DNA from: Irpex lacteus
Taxonomy: Eukaryota; Basidiomycota; Agaricomycetes; Polyporales; Irpicaceae
Assembly (NCBI GenBank): GCA_001986395.2
Contig: MQVO02000028.1
Location: 186,001-250,000 of the forward strand
Length of the DNA stretch: 64,000 nucleotides
Reading direction: 5' to 3'
A program made the position numbers and the translations under genes. Within the stretch, counting starts at the first letter, position 1; every line of letters starts with the position of its first letter. The notes beneath the pieces were generated by a model. The model had not been told where the DNA came from. It searched no databases and saw only the letters and a list, made by a program, of their open reading frames with translations. Shown here piece after piece: positions 52,548-63,100 of the stretch.

Positions 52548-55500
52548 ATGGCTGGTATCCTTCTACAATCCTCACCCCTACCAACCATGAACAGTACAAC
52601 TATACAGCAACCCGATTTACCGCGCGCACCTGCAGCTACTATGCCTAACAAAGCAAACCTCGCTAGTACCCGCCCACCCGCCCGTATTGCGTCCCCGCTA
52701 TTTTGCCCCCGACCCCTCCCTGTTCTTATCCACCGGCTCGATGACTTCCATGATGAGGACATCATTTTTTTCGGTGGGGGTAAGACATATGGAGCATACA
52801 AACGTGTGGATAAGAAAATACGTCCAGTACCTGCATCAATCCCGGAAGAATCAAAGGTTGTTAGAAAGTTCCCAGAAGATCCGCTAGCATCATTGCCGCC
52901 TTTGCCAACCCACCCTCCGGAGTTTATACCAAACGGACGTCTCACCCAGGAACGTTTGCAAGAGATACAATTATTTGAGGACGATTTTCTGTGGCCTGAA
53001 GAAAAGAAGCTATTTGTACACATAATTCAGTTTCATCAGAATGCCCTTGTATTTGAAGATAGTCAACGTGGGTCATTCAGAAGCGATTACTTCTCCGATT
53101 ATATTATTCCTACTATTCCCCATGATCCTTGGGCCCATGGAAACATCCCTATCCCACCTGGAATACGTGAACGGGTGGTCGAACTGTTAAAAGAGAAAAT
53201 GGCGGCCGGAGTCTATGAACCTAGCCAATCCTCCTACCGTTCAAGATGGTTCTGTGTTCTCAAGAAGAGTGGTAAATTGCGAATAGTACATGATTTACAA
53301 CCACTCAACGCAGTAACAATCAAGGAGGCAGGACTCCCACCTAACCTTGACAGTTTCGTGGAACCATTCGCAGGTCGACAATGCTACACCGTAATGGACC
53401 TTTACTGGGGTTTCGACGCACGAAAAGTCGATCCTAGAAGCAGAGAGCTTACGGCCTTTCAGACACCATTGGGCCTTCTTCAAATAACGTCATTGCCTAC
53501 CGGATTCACTAATTCCCCAGCCGAATTCCAAGCCTGCATGTCATTTATCCTCCAAGATGAGATGCCCCACACTGCAGACATTTTCATTGATGATCTGGCA
53601 ATTCGTGGACCCGCTAGCACCTATGAGGATTCCGAAGGAAACCCTGAAGTACTCCAGGCAAACCCTAAGATCCGCCGATTCATCTGGGAGCATGCCCAGG
53701 ATGTCTACCGGATTCTTCATCGAATCGCACATGCAGGAGGTACCTTCGCACCTGGCAAAATACAACTAGCCAGGCGAACAGCTGTTATCCTTGGACACAA
53801 ATGTACACCTGAAGGCCGTGTTCCTGATGAACAGAAGATAGAAAAGATCTTAAAGTGGCCCCCACTCTCCAACGTCAAAGAAGTCCGCGGATTCCTAGGC
53901 CTTTGCGGTACAGTACGCATATGGATCAAGAACTACTCCCTCATTGCCCGCCCTCTCACAGAGCTTGTCCGAAAAGATGAGGAGTTCACATGGGATGATC
54001 GACGCGAAGAGGCCTTCCAGACCTTAAAACAGCTTATCACTACAGCTCCCGCCCTCAAGCCTATTGATTATGCGTCCGAAAACCCCATTGTGCTCTCTGT
54101 GGATTCCAGCAAGATTGCAGTAGGATTCATTCTAAGCCAGGAGGATGATAACGGGCGAAAGCGACCTTCGCGCTACGGATCAATTCCAATGAACGAGCGT
54201 GAATCCCGATATTCTCAGCCCAAACTAGAACTGTATGGACTCTTCCGTGCATTGCGAGCCTACCGACTTTACTTGATTGGAGCAAAGCACCTGAAGGTTG
54301 AAGTGGATGCCAAATATATCAAAGGCATGCTCAACGAACCAGACCTCCAGCCTAATGCTACCATCAACCGATGGATTCAAGGCATTCTTCTCTTCGACTT
54401 TGAATTAATACACGTACCAGCAGACAGATTCAAAGGCCCTGACGCCCTATCACGAAGGCGTGTTGCTGAAGACGATGACATTCCTGAAGATGATGACAGC
54501 TGGTTGGACGACATAGCTCTATACGCTGGGATACCTCCAGTTCTGTCGGCATTCTCACGTCTCCAAGCCTACCCAGCTGTATTATCAAAAGAAGACAAGG
54601 TTTTGAATGAGATTTACCGCTTCCTTACTACCTTGGAGATGCCCCCTGTCAAAGACGAGCAACAGCGGAGACGATTCATCAAACGTGCGACCAAGTTCTT
54701 TGTCCGAAATGAGCAGCTGTATAAGCGCAATGGAATCAATCAACCGCTTCGTGCCATCATCAGCCTGCCGGTTAGATATGATCTACTAGAACAAGCTCAT
54801 GAGGATCTCGGACACCGTGGAGAGCAAGCAGTGTTCCAGACCCTGCACAAACGTTTTTATTGGCCTAACATGTGGAATGATGTCCGAAAGCACGTTAGCT
54901 CCTGTCTTCCCTGCCAGCTCCGCAACACGATTAAGCCACAAATCCCGCTTCGAATCTCCATGCCAACTACACTGTTCTCTCGAGTGTATATCGATGTCAT
55001 GCGCATGCCGCTTGCAAAAGGAGGATACATGAGTATTGTAGCAGCACGCGATGACTTGTCAGGAGCAGCCGAAGGCCGTGCTCTAAAATCCATTGATTCA
55101 GAGTCTCTCAAGGACTTCTTTTGGGAGTGTCTATTTTGTCGATACGGAGCCATTCAAGAAGTCACCACAGATAATGGAAGCGAAGTTCAAGGAGCATTCA
55201 AGCTGCTCATGAAGCGATACGGCCTACCTCAGACCATGATCACACCCTACAACTCTCGAGCTAACGGAGTAGTCGAAAGGGGTCATTTTACTATCCGTGA
55301 GGCCCTGATTAAGACCTGCAAGCAGACTCAGATCCAGAAACCCCACGTGAGGTACAGCAAGAAAAGGGAAGCAGAAGCAGTATCGGAATGGCCACGATAT
55401 GTACCACTAGTATTTTTCGCGGACCGCATCACTATCCGGCGATCGATCAACGTTTCACCCTTTTATGTACTGCACGGGACAGAGCCCTTACTTCCATTTG

Positions 55501-55955
55501 ATCTCTCAGAGTTCTCCTTCATGAGTGAGAGCTACCGGTCTGGAATGACAACAGAAGACCTACTAGCAGCCCGTATGGTACAGCTGGAAAAACGAGATGA
55601 TGATCTGCGCCAAGTAGCCGACACTCTCAAGAAGTACCGGCTGAAATCTAAAGAGCAATTTGAGCAACGCTTTGAGGCCCGCCTCTGCTCAGGAGATTAT
55701 GCTCCAGGAACTCTGGTGCTAGTACGAAACGTGTCCATAGAAAAGAGCGCAGATAGAAAGTATCAGCCGCGTTACCTAGGACCCTATGAGGTCCTTCGAC
55801 GAACTCAGCATGGATCCTACGTACTCCAAGAGCTTGACGGAACTCCCATTCGCTACCGCATAGCCCCTTTCCGTGTCATACCCTACTATTCTCGTAATAA
55901 CACCGAGCTCTGGCAACTAGCATATGACGACGAAGAATATTCTCAGCAACACTAG
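52548..55955 (+). CDS. pol: Pol of element 3 (RT, RNase H, integrase; no chromodomain)
   Basis: 1135 residues from its own ATG at 52548. About 190 N-terminal residues precede the RT region. RT spans about 53120-53900, with the YMDD-box equivalent FIDD near 53584-53595. RNase H follows (VDSSKIAVGFIL near 54100, KLELYGLF near 54224, VEVDAKYIKGML near 54300). The integrase HHCC finger is at about 54798-54920 (HEDLGHRG... CLPCQ), and the catalytic D,D,E core has YIDVMRMP near 54988, TTDNGSEV near 55168 and NGVVERGHFT near 55265. The ORF ends soon after an SH3-like GPYEVL segment. The integrase style is that of a family widespread in Basidiomycota. Intact. Confidence 0.92.
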   Translation: MAGILLQSSPLPTMNSTTIQQPDLPRAPAATMPNKANLASTRPPARIASPLFCPRPLPVLIHRLDDFHDEDIIFFGGGKTYGAYKRVDKKIRPVPASIPEESKVVRKFPEDPLASLPPLPTHPPEFIPNGRLTQERLQEIQLFEDDFLWPEEKKLFVHIIQFHQNALVFEDSQRGSFRSDYFSDYIIPTIPHDPWAHGNIPIPPGIRERVVELLKEKMAAGVYEPSQSSYRSRWFCVLKKSGKLRIVHDLQPLNAVTIKEAGLPPNLDSFVEPFAGRQCYTVMDLYWGFDARKVDPRSRELTAFQTPLGLLQITSLPTGFTNSPAEFQACMSFILQDEMPHTADIFIDDLAIRGPASTYEDSEGNPEVLQANPKIRRFIWEHAQDVYRILHRIAHAGGTFAPGKIQLARRTAVILGHKCTPEGRVPDEQKIEKILKWPPLSNVKEVRGFLGLCGTVRIWIKNYSLIARPLTELVRKDEEFTWDDRREEAFQTLKQLITTAPALKPIDYASENPIVLSVDSSKIAVGFILSQEDDNGRKRPSRYGSIPMNERESRYSQPKLELYGLFRALRAYRLYLIGAKHLKVEVDAKYIKGMLNEPDLQPNATINRWIQGILLFDFELIHVPADRFKGPDALSRRRVAEDDDIPEDDDSWLDDIALYAGIPPVLSAFSRLQAYPAVLSKEDKVLNEIYRFLTTLEMPPVKDEQQRRRFIKRATKFFVRNEQLYKRNGINQPLRAIISLPVRYDLLEQAHEDLGHRGEQAVFQTLHKRFYWPNMWNDVRKHVSSCLPCQLRNTIKPQIPLRISMPTTLFSRVYIDVMRMPLAKGGYMSIVAARDDLSGAAEGRALKSIDSESLKDFFWECLFCRYGAIQEVTTDNGSEVQGAFKLLMKRYGLPQTMITPYNSRANGVVERGHFTIREALIKTCKQTQIQKPHVRYSKKREAEAVSEWPRYVPLVFFADRITIRRSINVSPFYVLHGTEPLLPFDLSEFSFMSESYRSGMTTEDLLAARMVQLEKRDDDLRQVADTLKKYRLKSKEQFEQRFEARLCSGDYAPGTLVLVRNVSIEKSADRKYQPRYLGPYEVLRRTQHGSYVLQELDGTPIRYRIAPFRVIPYYSRNNTELWQLAYDDEEYSQQH

Positions 55956-56060
55956 CCAGGCCGTCTTTCTCTCAATCGAACGAACACTATGACTTCCAAA
56001 ACGAATTCTACCCACAAGTAATCATCAGTAAACTACTAAGCACTCCTACCAGAGACATAA

Positions 56061-56793
56061 TCAAGACGTTAAGAAGGCAATAGTAGGACGGTTGTCGGAA
56101 AATTGTGGGATAGGTGTCAAATCATCCTCTGCCACGATTGGGTTGCCTTGTGTGCCTGAAGGCTCCCTACGAGCAGGTGGAGCCGCAATACGAAGCCGCG
56201 GATTAACCATGATAAACCTGAGAAAAATCATCACCATCAATAAGAAACCCGAAAAGGTAATCATGAAAAATAGCGTACTGGACTTGACGAAGAGTCCAAT
56301 CACCGCGGACCTGTATCAGCGACGTAGCCGAAACGATCGGATCACCCCCTGCACCAGCAAAGAGTTATGAACACTACAAACATGCCACGAAATCGGTTTA
56401 CGCACGATGAGACAGCCACAGACCCCGAAAAAGCTTTACCGCATCCCATGCCCGCTGAAACGGCAGCTCAAGCAGGACGCAGTACTTGAAGTTCCACCGC
56501 TCCAGCCATACCGGGTACACCAGCCGAGTACCATTCTCCCCGATAACCCCACCCACAATCCCTCGTTCAGTGTCCCCACCATCGGGAAGCACCATTCGAA
56601 CTCCTCGGAAGGGGCGAAGGCGAAGATGGTGTTGACCGCGAATTCGAGTCACCAGCCGACCACCATATGCCTCATCAAACATAACTGGCCACACCACCGC
56701 CCGGCTCATAAGCTTGCTGTACTTGTAACGAGCACCGTTGACCTCAATCAGGTCACGGCCGGAAGGTATGGAGATTCCAGAGTGCAACGACAT
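56061..56793 (-). CDS. Antisense two-exon gene in element 3: 213-aa protein with membrane segment
   Basis: On the strand opposite to gag and pol. TATAAAG (reverse strand, 56844-56850) lies about 51 bp before ATG 56793. Exon 1 is 56402-56793, the intron 56311-56401 (GTAAAC...ATACAG, 91 nt), and exon 2 56061-56310. The two exons sum to 642 nt, exactly 214 codons. Exon 1 encodes a basic, structured domain (about 130 residues). Exon 2 opens with a long hydrophobic segment (TLFFMITFSGFLLMVMIFL) typical of a transmembrane helix, followed by a polar tail. No homologous family recognised. The coherent TATA-ATG-intron-frame arrangement argues for a true gene, but expression is unproven. Confidence 0.6.
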
Positions 56794-57072
56794 GAGGGCA
56801 GCAAGTGAAAAGACAAGTCGCTACCCACCGTGTGTCGCAAGAACTTTATACTCTACACGCACGAAGCACACCCTAGCAAGAACCTACCAAAAAGGGAAGC
56901 ACCCCGCTTGACTAAATATGGTGATGGGAACATAACGTCCCAGCTGTCACTCATTGACATATTGTCACTTTTCTGCCCCATCAAGTACTTGGCATGCTTC
57001 GCTCAGCGGTTAAAAACAACATGTCCAACGAAGATTAGAAGGTGAACTTCTACTCTCCCATCCGCGCCCACC
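56794..57072. promoter_or_regulatory. Divergent promoter region inside element 3
   Basis: 279 bp between two start codons pointing outward. Leftward: TATAAAG 51 bp before ATG 56793. Rightward: TTAAAAA at 57010-57016, 57 bp before ATG 57073. It looks like a compact bidirectional promoter. Confidence 0.5.
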
Positions 57073-57810
57073 ATGTCATCCATCGACATCACTCTCCTTT
57101 TCCGGCGCATCCTTCTGTGGATCATCACCATCCCATTCCGACTACAGTCAGCCTTCTACAGCTCTGTGTGGGTCTCCCAGCATTTGTACGAGCTCTCCCT
57201 TCGCCGGCCCGACCTACAGGCCAACCACCAATATATTCATGGCTACCTTAACCTCGTCGACCTCGCCCTCACATACGACCCAGCGGAAAACGTCTTCCAG
57301 CTGGACCGACCATACCGTCGTAAATACTTCTTCCCGACACTCGACAAAGGGCAGTGGTTCCGAATCTTCGTAGGAGAGGTAGACTTCGAGCCCCAAGTCG
57401 GCTACGCCGTACTCAACCGGGTGGTAGAGAGGCAGGTGACGCAGGTGATAATCGAGTTGTTCGCAGCAACCGCGGAGTGGAACAGCACCGAAATTCTCTG
57501 GGTGGCTATCCCCGCCGCCTATACCACGGTTCGATATCGCGATTTCGATGAAGCTGGCCGGCCAGCCGTCATCTACCCCAACGACAACTGCCTCCCCATC
57601 CTGCAATCCCAGAATTATCCCGAATCCCTCGCTCTCATGCCCCTCACCAACCGAGCAGACTGCCATCTGCCACGTCTCCCGCAGTTATCAGCCCACCCCA
57701 ACGCACTGTCCCGAGTGCCGTATCGCGTAGTCTCGCCCACCGAGCACCCCGCTCAGGTAGCCATGAATCCTTACACGGTCATTCGCTCAGACTCCTCCTC
57801 GACCCTTTAG
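57073..57810 (+). CDS. 245-aa accessory ORF of element 3, hydrophobic N-terminus
   Basis: ATG 57073 in an excellent start context (cccaccATGt). The first 30 residues are hydrophobic with basic residues (DITLLFRRILLWIITIPFRL), compatible with a membrane anchor. The body contains aromatic-rich segments (GQWFRIFVGEVDFEPQVGYA) and ends in a Pro/Ser-rich tail. No domain recognised. The N-terminus resembles that of the 642-aa ORF of element 2 (ID-x-TL near the start, then P-x-x-RL about 17 residues on), suggesting a shared membrane-targeting module or a common origin. Confidence 0.7.
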   Translation: MSSIDITLLFRRILLWIITIPFRLQSAFYSSVWVSQHLYELSLRRPDLQANHQYIHGYLNLVDLALTYDPAENVFQLDRPYRRKYFFPTLDKGQWFRIFVGEVDFEPQVGYAVLNRVVERQVTQVIIELFAATAEWNSTEILWVAIPAAYTTVRYRDFDEAGRPAVIYPNDNCLPILQSQNYPESLALMPLTNRADCHLPRLPQLSAHPNALSRVPYRVVSPTEHPAQVAMNPYTVIRSDSSSTL

Positions 57811-58042
57811 CCAGTAACCAACCCTATCATTTCCATTCACAGACATCTCTCCTTGTTCTCCAAAGTTCACCGCTACCCTTCATCGCCACTCTCTTCCTAA
57901 ACTAGCTAGTTTATTCTCACACTCCTTTTTTTTATCTCCGAAACTTTTTAATTCCAAATACTATACGATTCGTCACTTCATCGGATACACTGTACTCGTA
58001 GATACAACTGAGGACAGTTGGTTTCTAAAGTGCCCCCCACTC
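57811..58042 (+). other. 3' untranslated segment of element 3
   Basis: Non-coding sequence between the last ORF and the 3' LTR. The 15 bases before the LTR contain a C6 run (gtgccccccactc) where a purine tract is expected. Confidence 0.6.
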
Positions 58043-59059
58043 TGTCGCGCGTCAAAAGTGTTTGACATCAAGTCATAATGACACGAGTACGGTGCATCAT
58101 GGAAGCAACGAATTAGGCGGACTATCATTAGCACCCCGGAATAAAAGTTTGAGCCTAGACTATTTGAAATTCAAGGCCTAGACTCACATACCGGACCTAG
58201 CCTACTCCTAGCCTCACAGCCCTTGCAAATCCGGGCTTGCCTAGACTACAATTCTAGATTCTATATCTCAAATTCACAATCCGGCCCTCCAGTTCCGGGC
58301 TCTGTCTGGAACAGGCTAGGACACTCTTTTACATAGCCTAGACACTTCTTCATGTACCGTAGAATCGGGAACGGCCTGTGAGACTGGTATATAAAGAGAG
58401 GGAAAAGTCACTCAAAAGGGCAGACACCTGTACGTCTCAAGAAAGCCCCGAGAAATCCCATTCTCTTTAACAGCTCCCTGAGCAGGCTTTGACAGCCTCT
58501 CTCTGAGCCTCAGTCATCCGCTTGCCCACTCCCAAGACTGCTTTAATTCCATCTCTTTGTATAGCAAAACTTCTGAGTGTCGCGTCGTAATTGCACCTTG
58601 CGCTTGCACGTTATAGCCTGGAAAGCTGGTCGGTTCGTAAGTAGAAACCGTACTTTCCTCAAAGGCACCGTCAAGGCAGCTGCGTTAGGCCCGAACTAGA
58701 GTGTGCCGCTATTGCATAAGAAAGGTCTGAAGCTCCTGTTAGTACGGCAACCACAGAACCTCGGTTTCCCCTCCATTTGAACTTGGCTAGGTTAGCATCT
58801 AGCTCCCTCCTGCGACTTCTATTCAACACCCACATATCTCATACAAGCTTGTGGCCCCTGTAAAGCTAACTTCTCATTCCCTCAACATTACGAACGCCTG
58901 AGCTAGCCCGACCCAGATAGTCCGGCAACCCTCAGTAGGGAAGTTCCTAGTCTCCTCAGATTCCTCTATCTACGCTAGCTCTTCTGCTAGCTGAGTTGAG
59001 TGGGGGTTAGTTAGTTGCCCTCTTGCTCATCTCTCCGAGATCCTAGGTATCCCGCGACA
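58043..59059 (+). repeat. 3' LTR of element 3
   Basis: 1017 bp, visually identical to 42233-43249, TATA box at 58388-58396. Followed by the ACGT duplication at 59060-59063. Confidence 0.95.
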
Positions 59060-59868
59060 ACGTCCATCGCGGCAGGCAGCCTGCCACTCTGTCAAGGTCG
59101 TCTCAGCCGAGTGATGGCTAATGTGCGAATTGCAACTAAAGCCGTTCACTTGCTGAGCAGCCTGCGACCTGCCGTAGACGACTTAGTTAGTCAATGAGAT
59201 AAAGAAATTATTTGCGGTGCTTACCACTCAGTGAAGACACCTGTCTCCCGGCCGTGGAAGACGATATAAAACGAATTGTGGTAAAGCATCCACGAAGGGA
59301 TGTTCACCTGATATCCGTCGATCGCTTCGTTAGGCCAGCACAGACCCCACAAGGCATTCGTGAGGGCGTCTTGGCCGCCATTAGTACCCACATTACCGTT
59401 ATTTCCCACGTCCGTGTTGATATTTGTGCCGGCAGTGGGGTTTGTGCTGGTACTGCGCGTCGTGTTGGCCCTGGCAGTAGCGGCATCGGCGGTGGACGCG
59501 CTGTCGACAGTGGTGGTCGAGGTGGTGGTGGTGGTCGAGGCGTTGTTGACGTCGGTAACAGAGGCGGCGTCGACAACGGTCGTGTGAGCATCGACGGCTG
59601 TGCTGCCAGACATGTTTGCAACACTAGCATTGCCACCTTGGCTGCTGTGCCACAATGTGAGCTACTCCACCGATGAGAGTATGAGGTACGCTTACCCAAG
59701 GGAGAGGTTCTCCATGCCATCGCTGAGATGATCGAAGGACTCACCGTCGGAGTCGTTGCCCTGCCTCTCTGTCGACGAGAGGTCAGGCGCAGCGTTGTTG
59801 ACGACGGAAGGAAGGTTGGCATCGCTGCCGCTGTTGGTGGTAGTGGAGGAGGGGCGAACGGTGACCAT
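59060..59868 (-). pseudogene. Double viroplasmin-like gene, 5' part (split by element 3)
   Basis: Upstream half of the host gene that continues at 41337-42228. Exons: 59696-59868 (ATG at 59868), 59225-59644, and 59060-59168 up to the LTR. The first 130 residues are Ser/Thr/Asn-rich. An RNase H1-N/viroplasmin-like domain follows, spread over exons 2 and 3 (NSFYIVFHGRETGVFTEW, then SQAAQQVNGFSCNSH, then EWQAACRDGR). The exon 2/3 join again falls in the conserved Trp codon, as in the gene at 31496-31977. The product could act in binding RNA-DNA hybrids or dsRNA; that is inferred from the fold only. Its start is 320 bp from a divergent gene at 60189. Confidence 0.75.
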
Positions 59869-60188
59869 GCTGGGTAGACGATGGTAGAGGTACGAGGGAG
59901 AGTTGTGTTGGGCTGGGGGAATTAGAAAGGTCGGCTTTTAAGCCCACGGGAACTGTCACCGAAAAAGGAACAGGTCTGTGGGCGGTTGTGTCAGTAGGTA
60001 GCATCAGGTGAGTAATTTACGTGGGTGAGTCGGATAGTATCATACGATCTGGGCCCCACAGGACGCGCGGCCGTCGCACATAAGGCAGAAATCTGTAAAG
60101 GTAATTCCCATAAGCAGTCCTTTTCAGTAAATAGAGTGAAGACGTCCTACATTTCCTATTTCTTCCTGAGCTACAACGCACAAGTAAT
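59869..60188. promoter_or_regulatory. Divergent intergenic region
   Basis: 320 bp between two outward start codons (59868 on -, 60189 on +). Probably a shared promoter region; no strong TATA box recognised. Confidence 0.4.
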
Positions 60189-63100
60189 ATGCCAGCCATT
60201 GCTCTACCCTCCTCCGACAGTGGGCACGACCCTGCTCCTGCGATTAGCGGCACAGTCGACGAAAATGGAGACCGCCCGTCCAACGATGCATGCCGTCCAT
60301 CCAATGACCCATCCATCAACGCCGAACATCGCGACAACGAAGAAGGCGAGAAGGAGGATGAAGACGGATGGGAAGACGAGGCTGAGCAAGAAAAGAATGA
60401 CCCGAGTGGGAGGGAGAGCGGAGACGAGGAAAGCGAACACGAAGGCGCTCGGACCCTTGTGCATGCCCGTCGCAAAAGCAAGACAAAGGCTGAACGACAA
60501 GCAAGGAAAGGTGGCAAGGCTGGAAATCAAGGCCGGTTCAGAGGCAACATGTTCACCTTCCTCATGGAGTACGTCGACGTGTATGCTGCGGCCCATAAGT
60601 CGGCCGAGGGAAAGTTGAAGGGACTCGAGGAGTTCTGGCACTTGATTCGCACGGAGTTTTGGGAGAGGTTTGACTGGAAGGAAGCACGCGAAGGCATGCC
60701 GTTTGATGGAGCGGGGCTTACAGAAGAGGAGGTCATGACACAGACAAACGAGGTGAGTTCACACGCGACAGACATATATAGATGCTCATACCTTGTAGTC
60801 TTTGAAGACGTGGTTTCGCTGGCGTCATCGGAAAGTTTCCGTGCAGTCTCAGAACCCGTGGAAGGCTGTGTTGATGGATCTTCGAGTTCCCCAGCGCACT
60901 GTTCCTAAGGCCATCACTGACTGGCAATACTACATGCGCACACATCGCGAAGAGATTCAGAAGACTTACAACGAGCGTGAGACGACCGCGGCCAAGACAG
61001 GAATCGCCTTACGCAGCGCGATAGCGAAGGAGGCGGTCGCGAATATGAGTAACGAGGATAGGCTAGCGCTTACCCAGGCAGCCAACGATGACTGGCAGAA
61101 GAAGTGTGCCGCGTACAAGGAGGCCGCACATGGTGACCCTTCTGATGATCCTGATGCTCAGTTAGAGTGAGTATGGTGTATTCTTAAGCGGTATAGCACA
61201 GCTGACCTGTTCCAGGGCTCGCAACCGACTTTCGAGCGTGGCTACGCCCATCCTGCAGTTAATTAGCAAGTACACCGGCCTCACTTCTGTCACCTTGATT
61301 GGAGGTGCACGCCCTCTACCATCAGAAGGGCCCGATGCCGACTATCTTGTGGCTTCGGTCCACTACGGGAAGACAGACGAGACGTCTCCTCGCGACTTTC
61401 CTACATGCAACCCGGATGGCTTTCGACGGAACTTCATGGGAAGTTTCGCAAAGTACTTGAGTCGTACCAAAGGTGAGCCAATTAGTCCATCAACATCGAG
61501 GAATGGACTATTGACATACATGCTTAGCAACGTATGCTGCTCCGAAGGATGCGGAGGAAAGGGAGATGGAGGCTGAAGATATGGTCGAGGAGGTAGAAGT
61601 GACTACCGACAATAGCTCAGTACAGCCTCGCGCGAGTGGCGAGGTCCCTCCTGGGAATGCGGCTGGCGGTTCATCTGGAAAGAAGAAAACGAAAGGTAAG
61701 AAGAAGGCAACTTTGGTCGATGATCATGCTGGTCAAGCCGCACCAGCTGCTGCAGCTGCCACCCGTCCTAAGCCTAAACCAAGGAAAAAGCCACAGCCAG
61801 CCATCATCCCTCAGGACACAATGCGACCAGACGTACCTGCAGATATACTGAAATGGCTGGAATCGCTCACCACAGAAGAAAAGCGCAAGCACATCGCTGA
61901 TTGGACCGGCATGACGGAGTTCGACTTCAGCCGGTCATGTACCATCATTAGGAACAACATATTACTGGCCGAACTTGGTATTGATACTGGCGCTGACGTT
62001 CTCGGCAACTCCCGCCGTTCAACAAATTCATCAGCGCTGTCTACGGCTACGACTACGACTTCCACTGCCACTGCCACTGCGCTTTCCCTTCCTCACTCTG
62101 CTACACCCCCTCTCCATGAGCCTCACGAGCAGACGGCTCGTAACTCACCACCGCAATCATCACCAGAAAACACTGAAGCACATGCAACCCGGCCAGTCAG
62201 CGACCACTCCCCCGTGTCTGGGCCATCAACGTGCGCAGCGGACGTGAATGGGCAGCACGACGGCGTGCTACCGTCTACTCAAGCATTCCACGAACCTCAT
62301 GGCCAGGAAATAGAAGGTATGAAGTCGTACAATCAGAGTGTGTCATCACATCTCACCAATGTGTCAGACGGTGCAGCTGAAGAAGGTGGCATTGAAGGAG
62401 GAGGTGGCGAGGGATATGCGTCTGATAGAGACGTGACTGAGCCAGGTGCGCTTGATGGCAATGGCAGGTGTGGTGATGCGCCTGAGGGAGACGGTGGGCA
62501 CGGCGATGCGCCTGAGGGAGACGGCGGGCACAGCGATGCGCCTGAGGGAGACGGCGGGCACAGCGATGCGCCTGACGGTGATGGGGGGGACGGCGTTGCA
62601 CCTGAGGGAGACGGCGGGCATGGTGATGCGCCTGACGGTGATGGGGGGAACGGCGATGCACCTGAGGGAGACGGCGGGCATGGTGATGCGCCTGACGGTG
62701 ATGGGGGGAACGGTACTGCGACTGAGGTGGCCGGTAATAACGACAGCCATGCCTGGCCATCCTGGATGAAGATTCAATACGACATCTTCGTCAAGGAACC
62801 GCTGTCCGACGCCCACAGGACCCTCTGGCTGCCTGTCGTACGTGACTGGATTGCATTGGAACGTGCATATGCCTTCAAGGGCACGGTACGTATTCCACCA
62901 ATATACCTGCTGCCTGTACTGACCGTACTGCAGGGCTCCGGATTTTCAACCTCGAACCGACCGGATGCTGTTCACCGTTGGATTAGGGGCGGACGCCGGA
63001 ATCGGATTCACCTGAAACTCAAGGATAGAAGCTTATACGCGAACGAGTGGAAGACCTGGTGGAAGACCTTGAATTCCGCTTGGCGACATAGCAAGGATGG

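Larger units (their letters stand above)
42233..59059 (+). mobile_element. Complete 16.8-kb Ty3/Gypsy-type element 3 with extra genes
   Basis: Bounded by 1017-bp LTRs (TGTCGCG...CGCGACA, perfect 7-bp inverted ends) and a 4-bp ACGT duplication. Comparing the LTRs line by line I found no difference, so the insertion is very recent. Order: gag-protease (43313-48277), unknown ORF (49095-51923), pol (52548-55955), an antisense two-exon gene (56061-56793), and a 245-aa ORF (57073-57810). Pol has no chromodomain and uses FIDD in the RT, unlike elements 1 and 2. A TGGAGCCC sequence at 43254, 4 nt after the LTR, fits a tRNA primer site. The usual polypurine tract before the 3' LTR is absent on this strand; a C6 run stands there instead. 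It interrupts a host gene. Confidence 0.95.

Noticed and set aside
59212..59676. Open frame on + strand with Gly/Val repeats
   Set aside because: Antisense of the Ser/Thr/Asn-rich exon of the split viroplasmin-like gene, whose exon joins are consistent.
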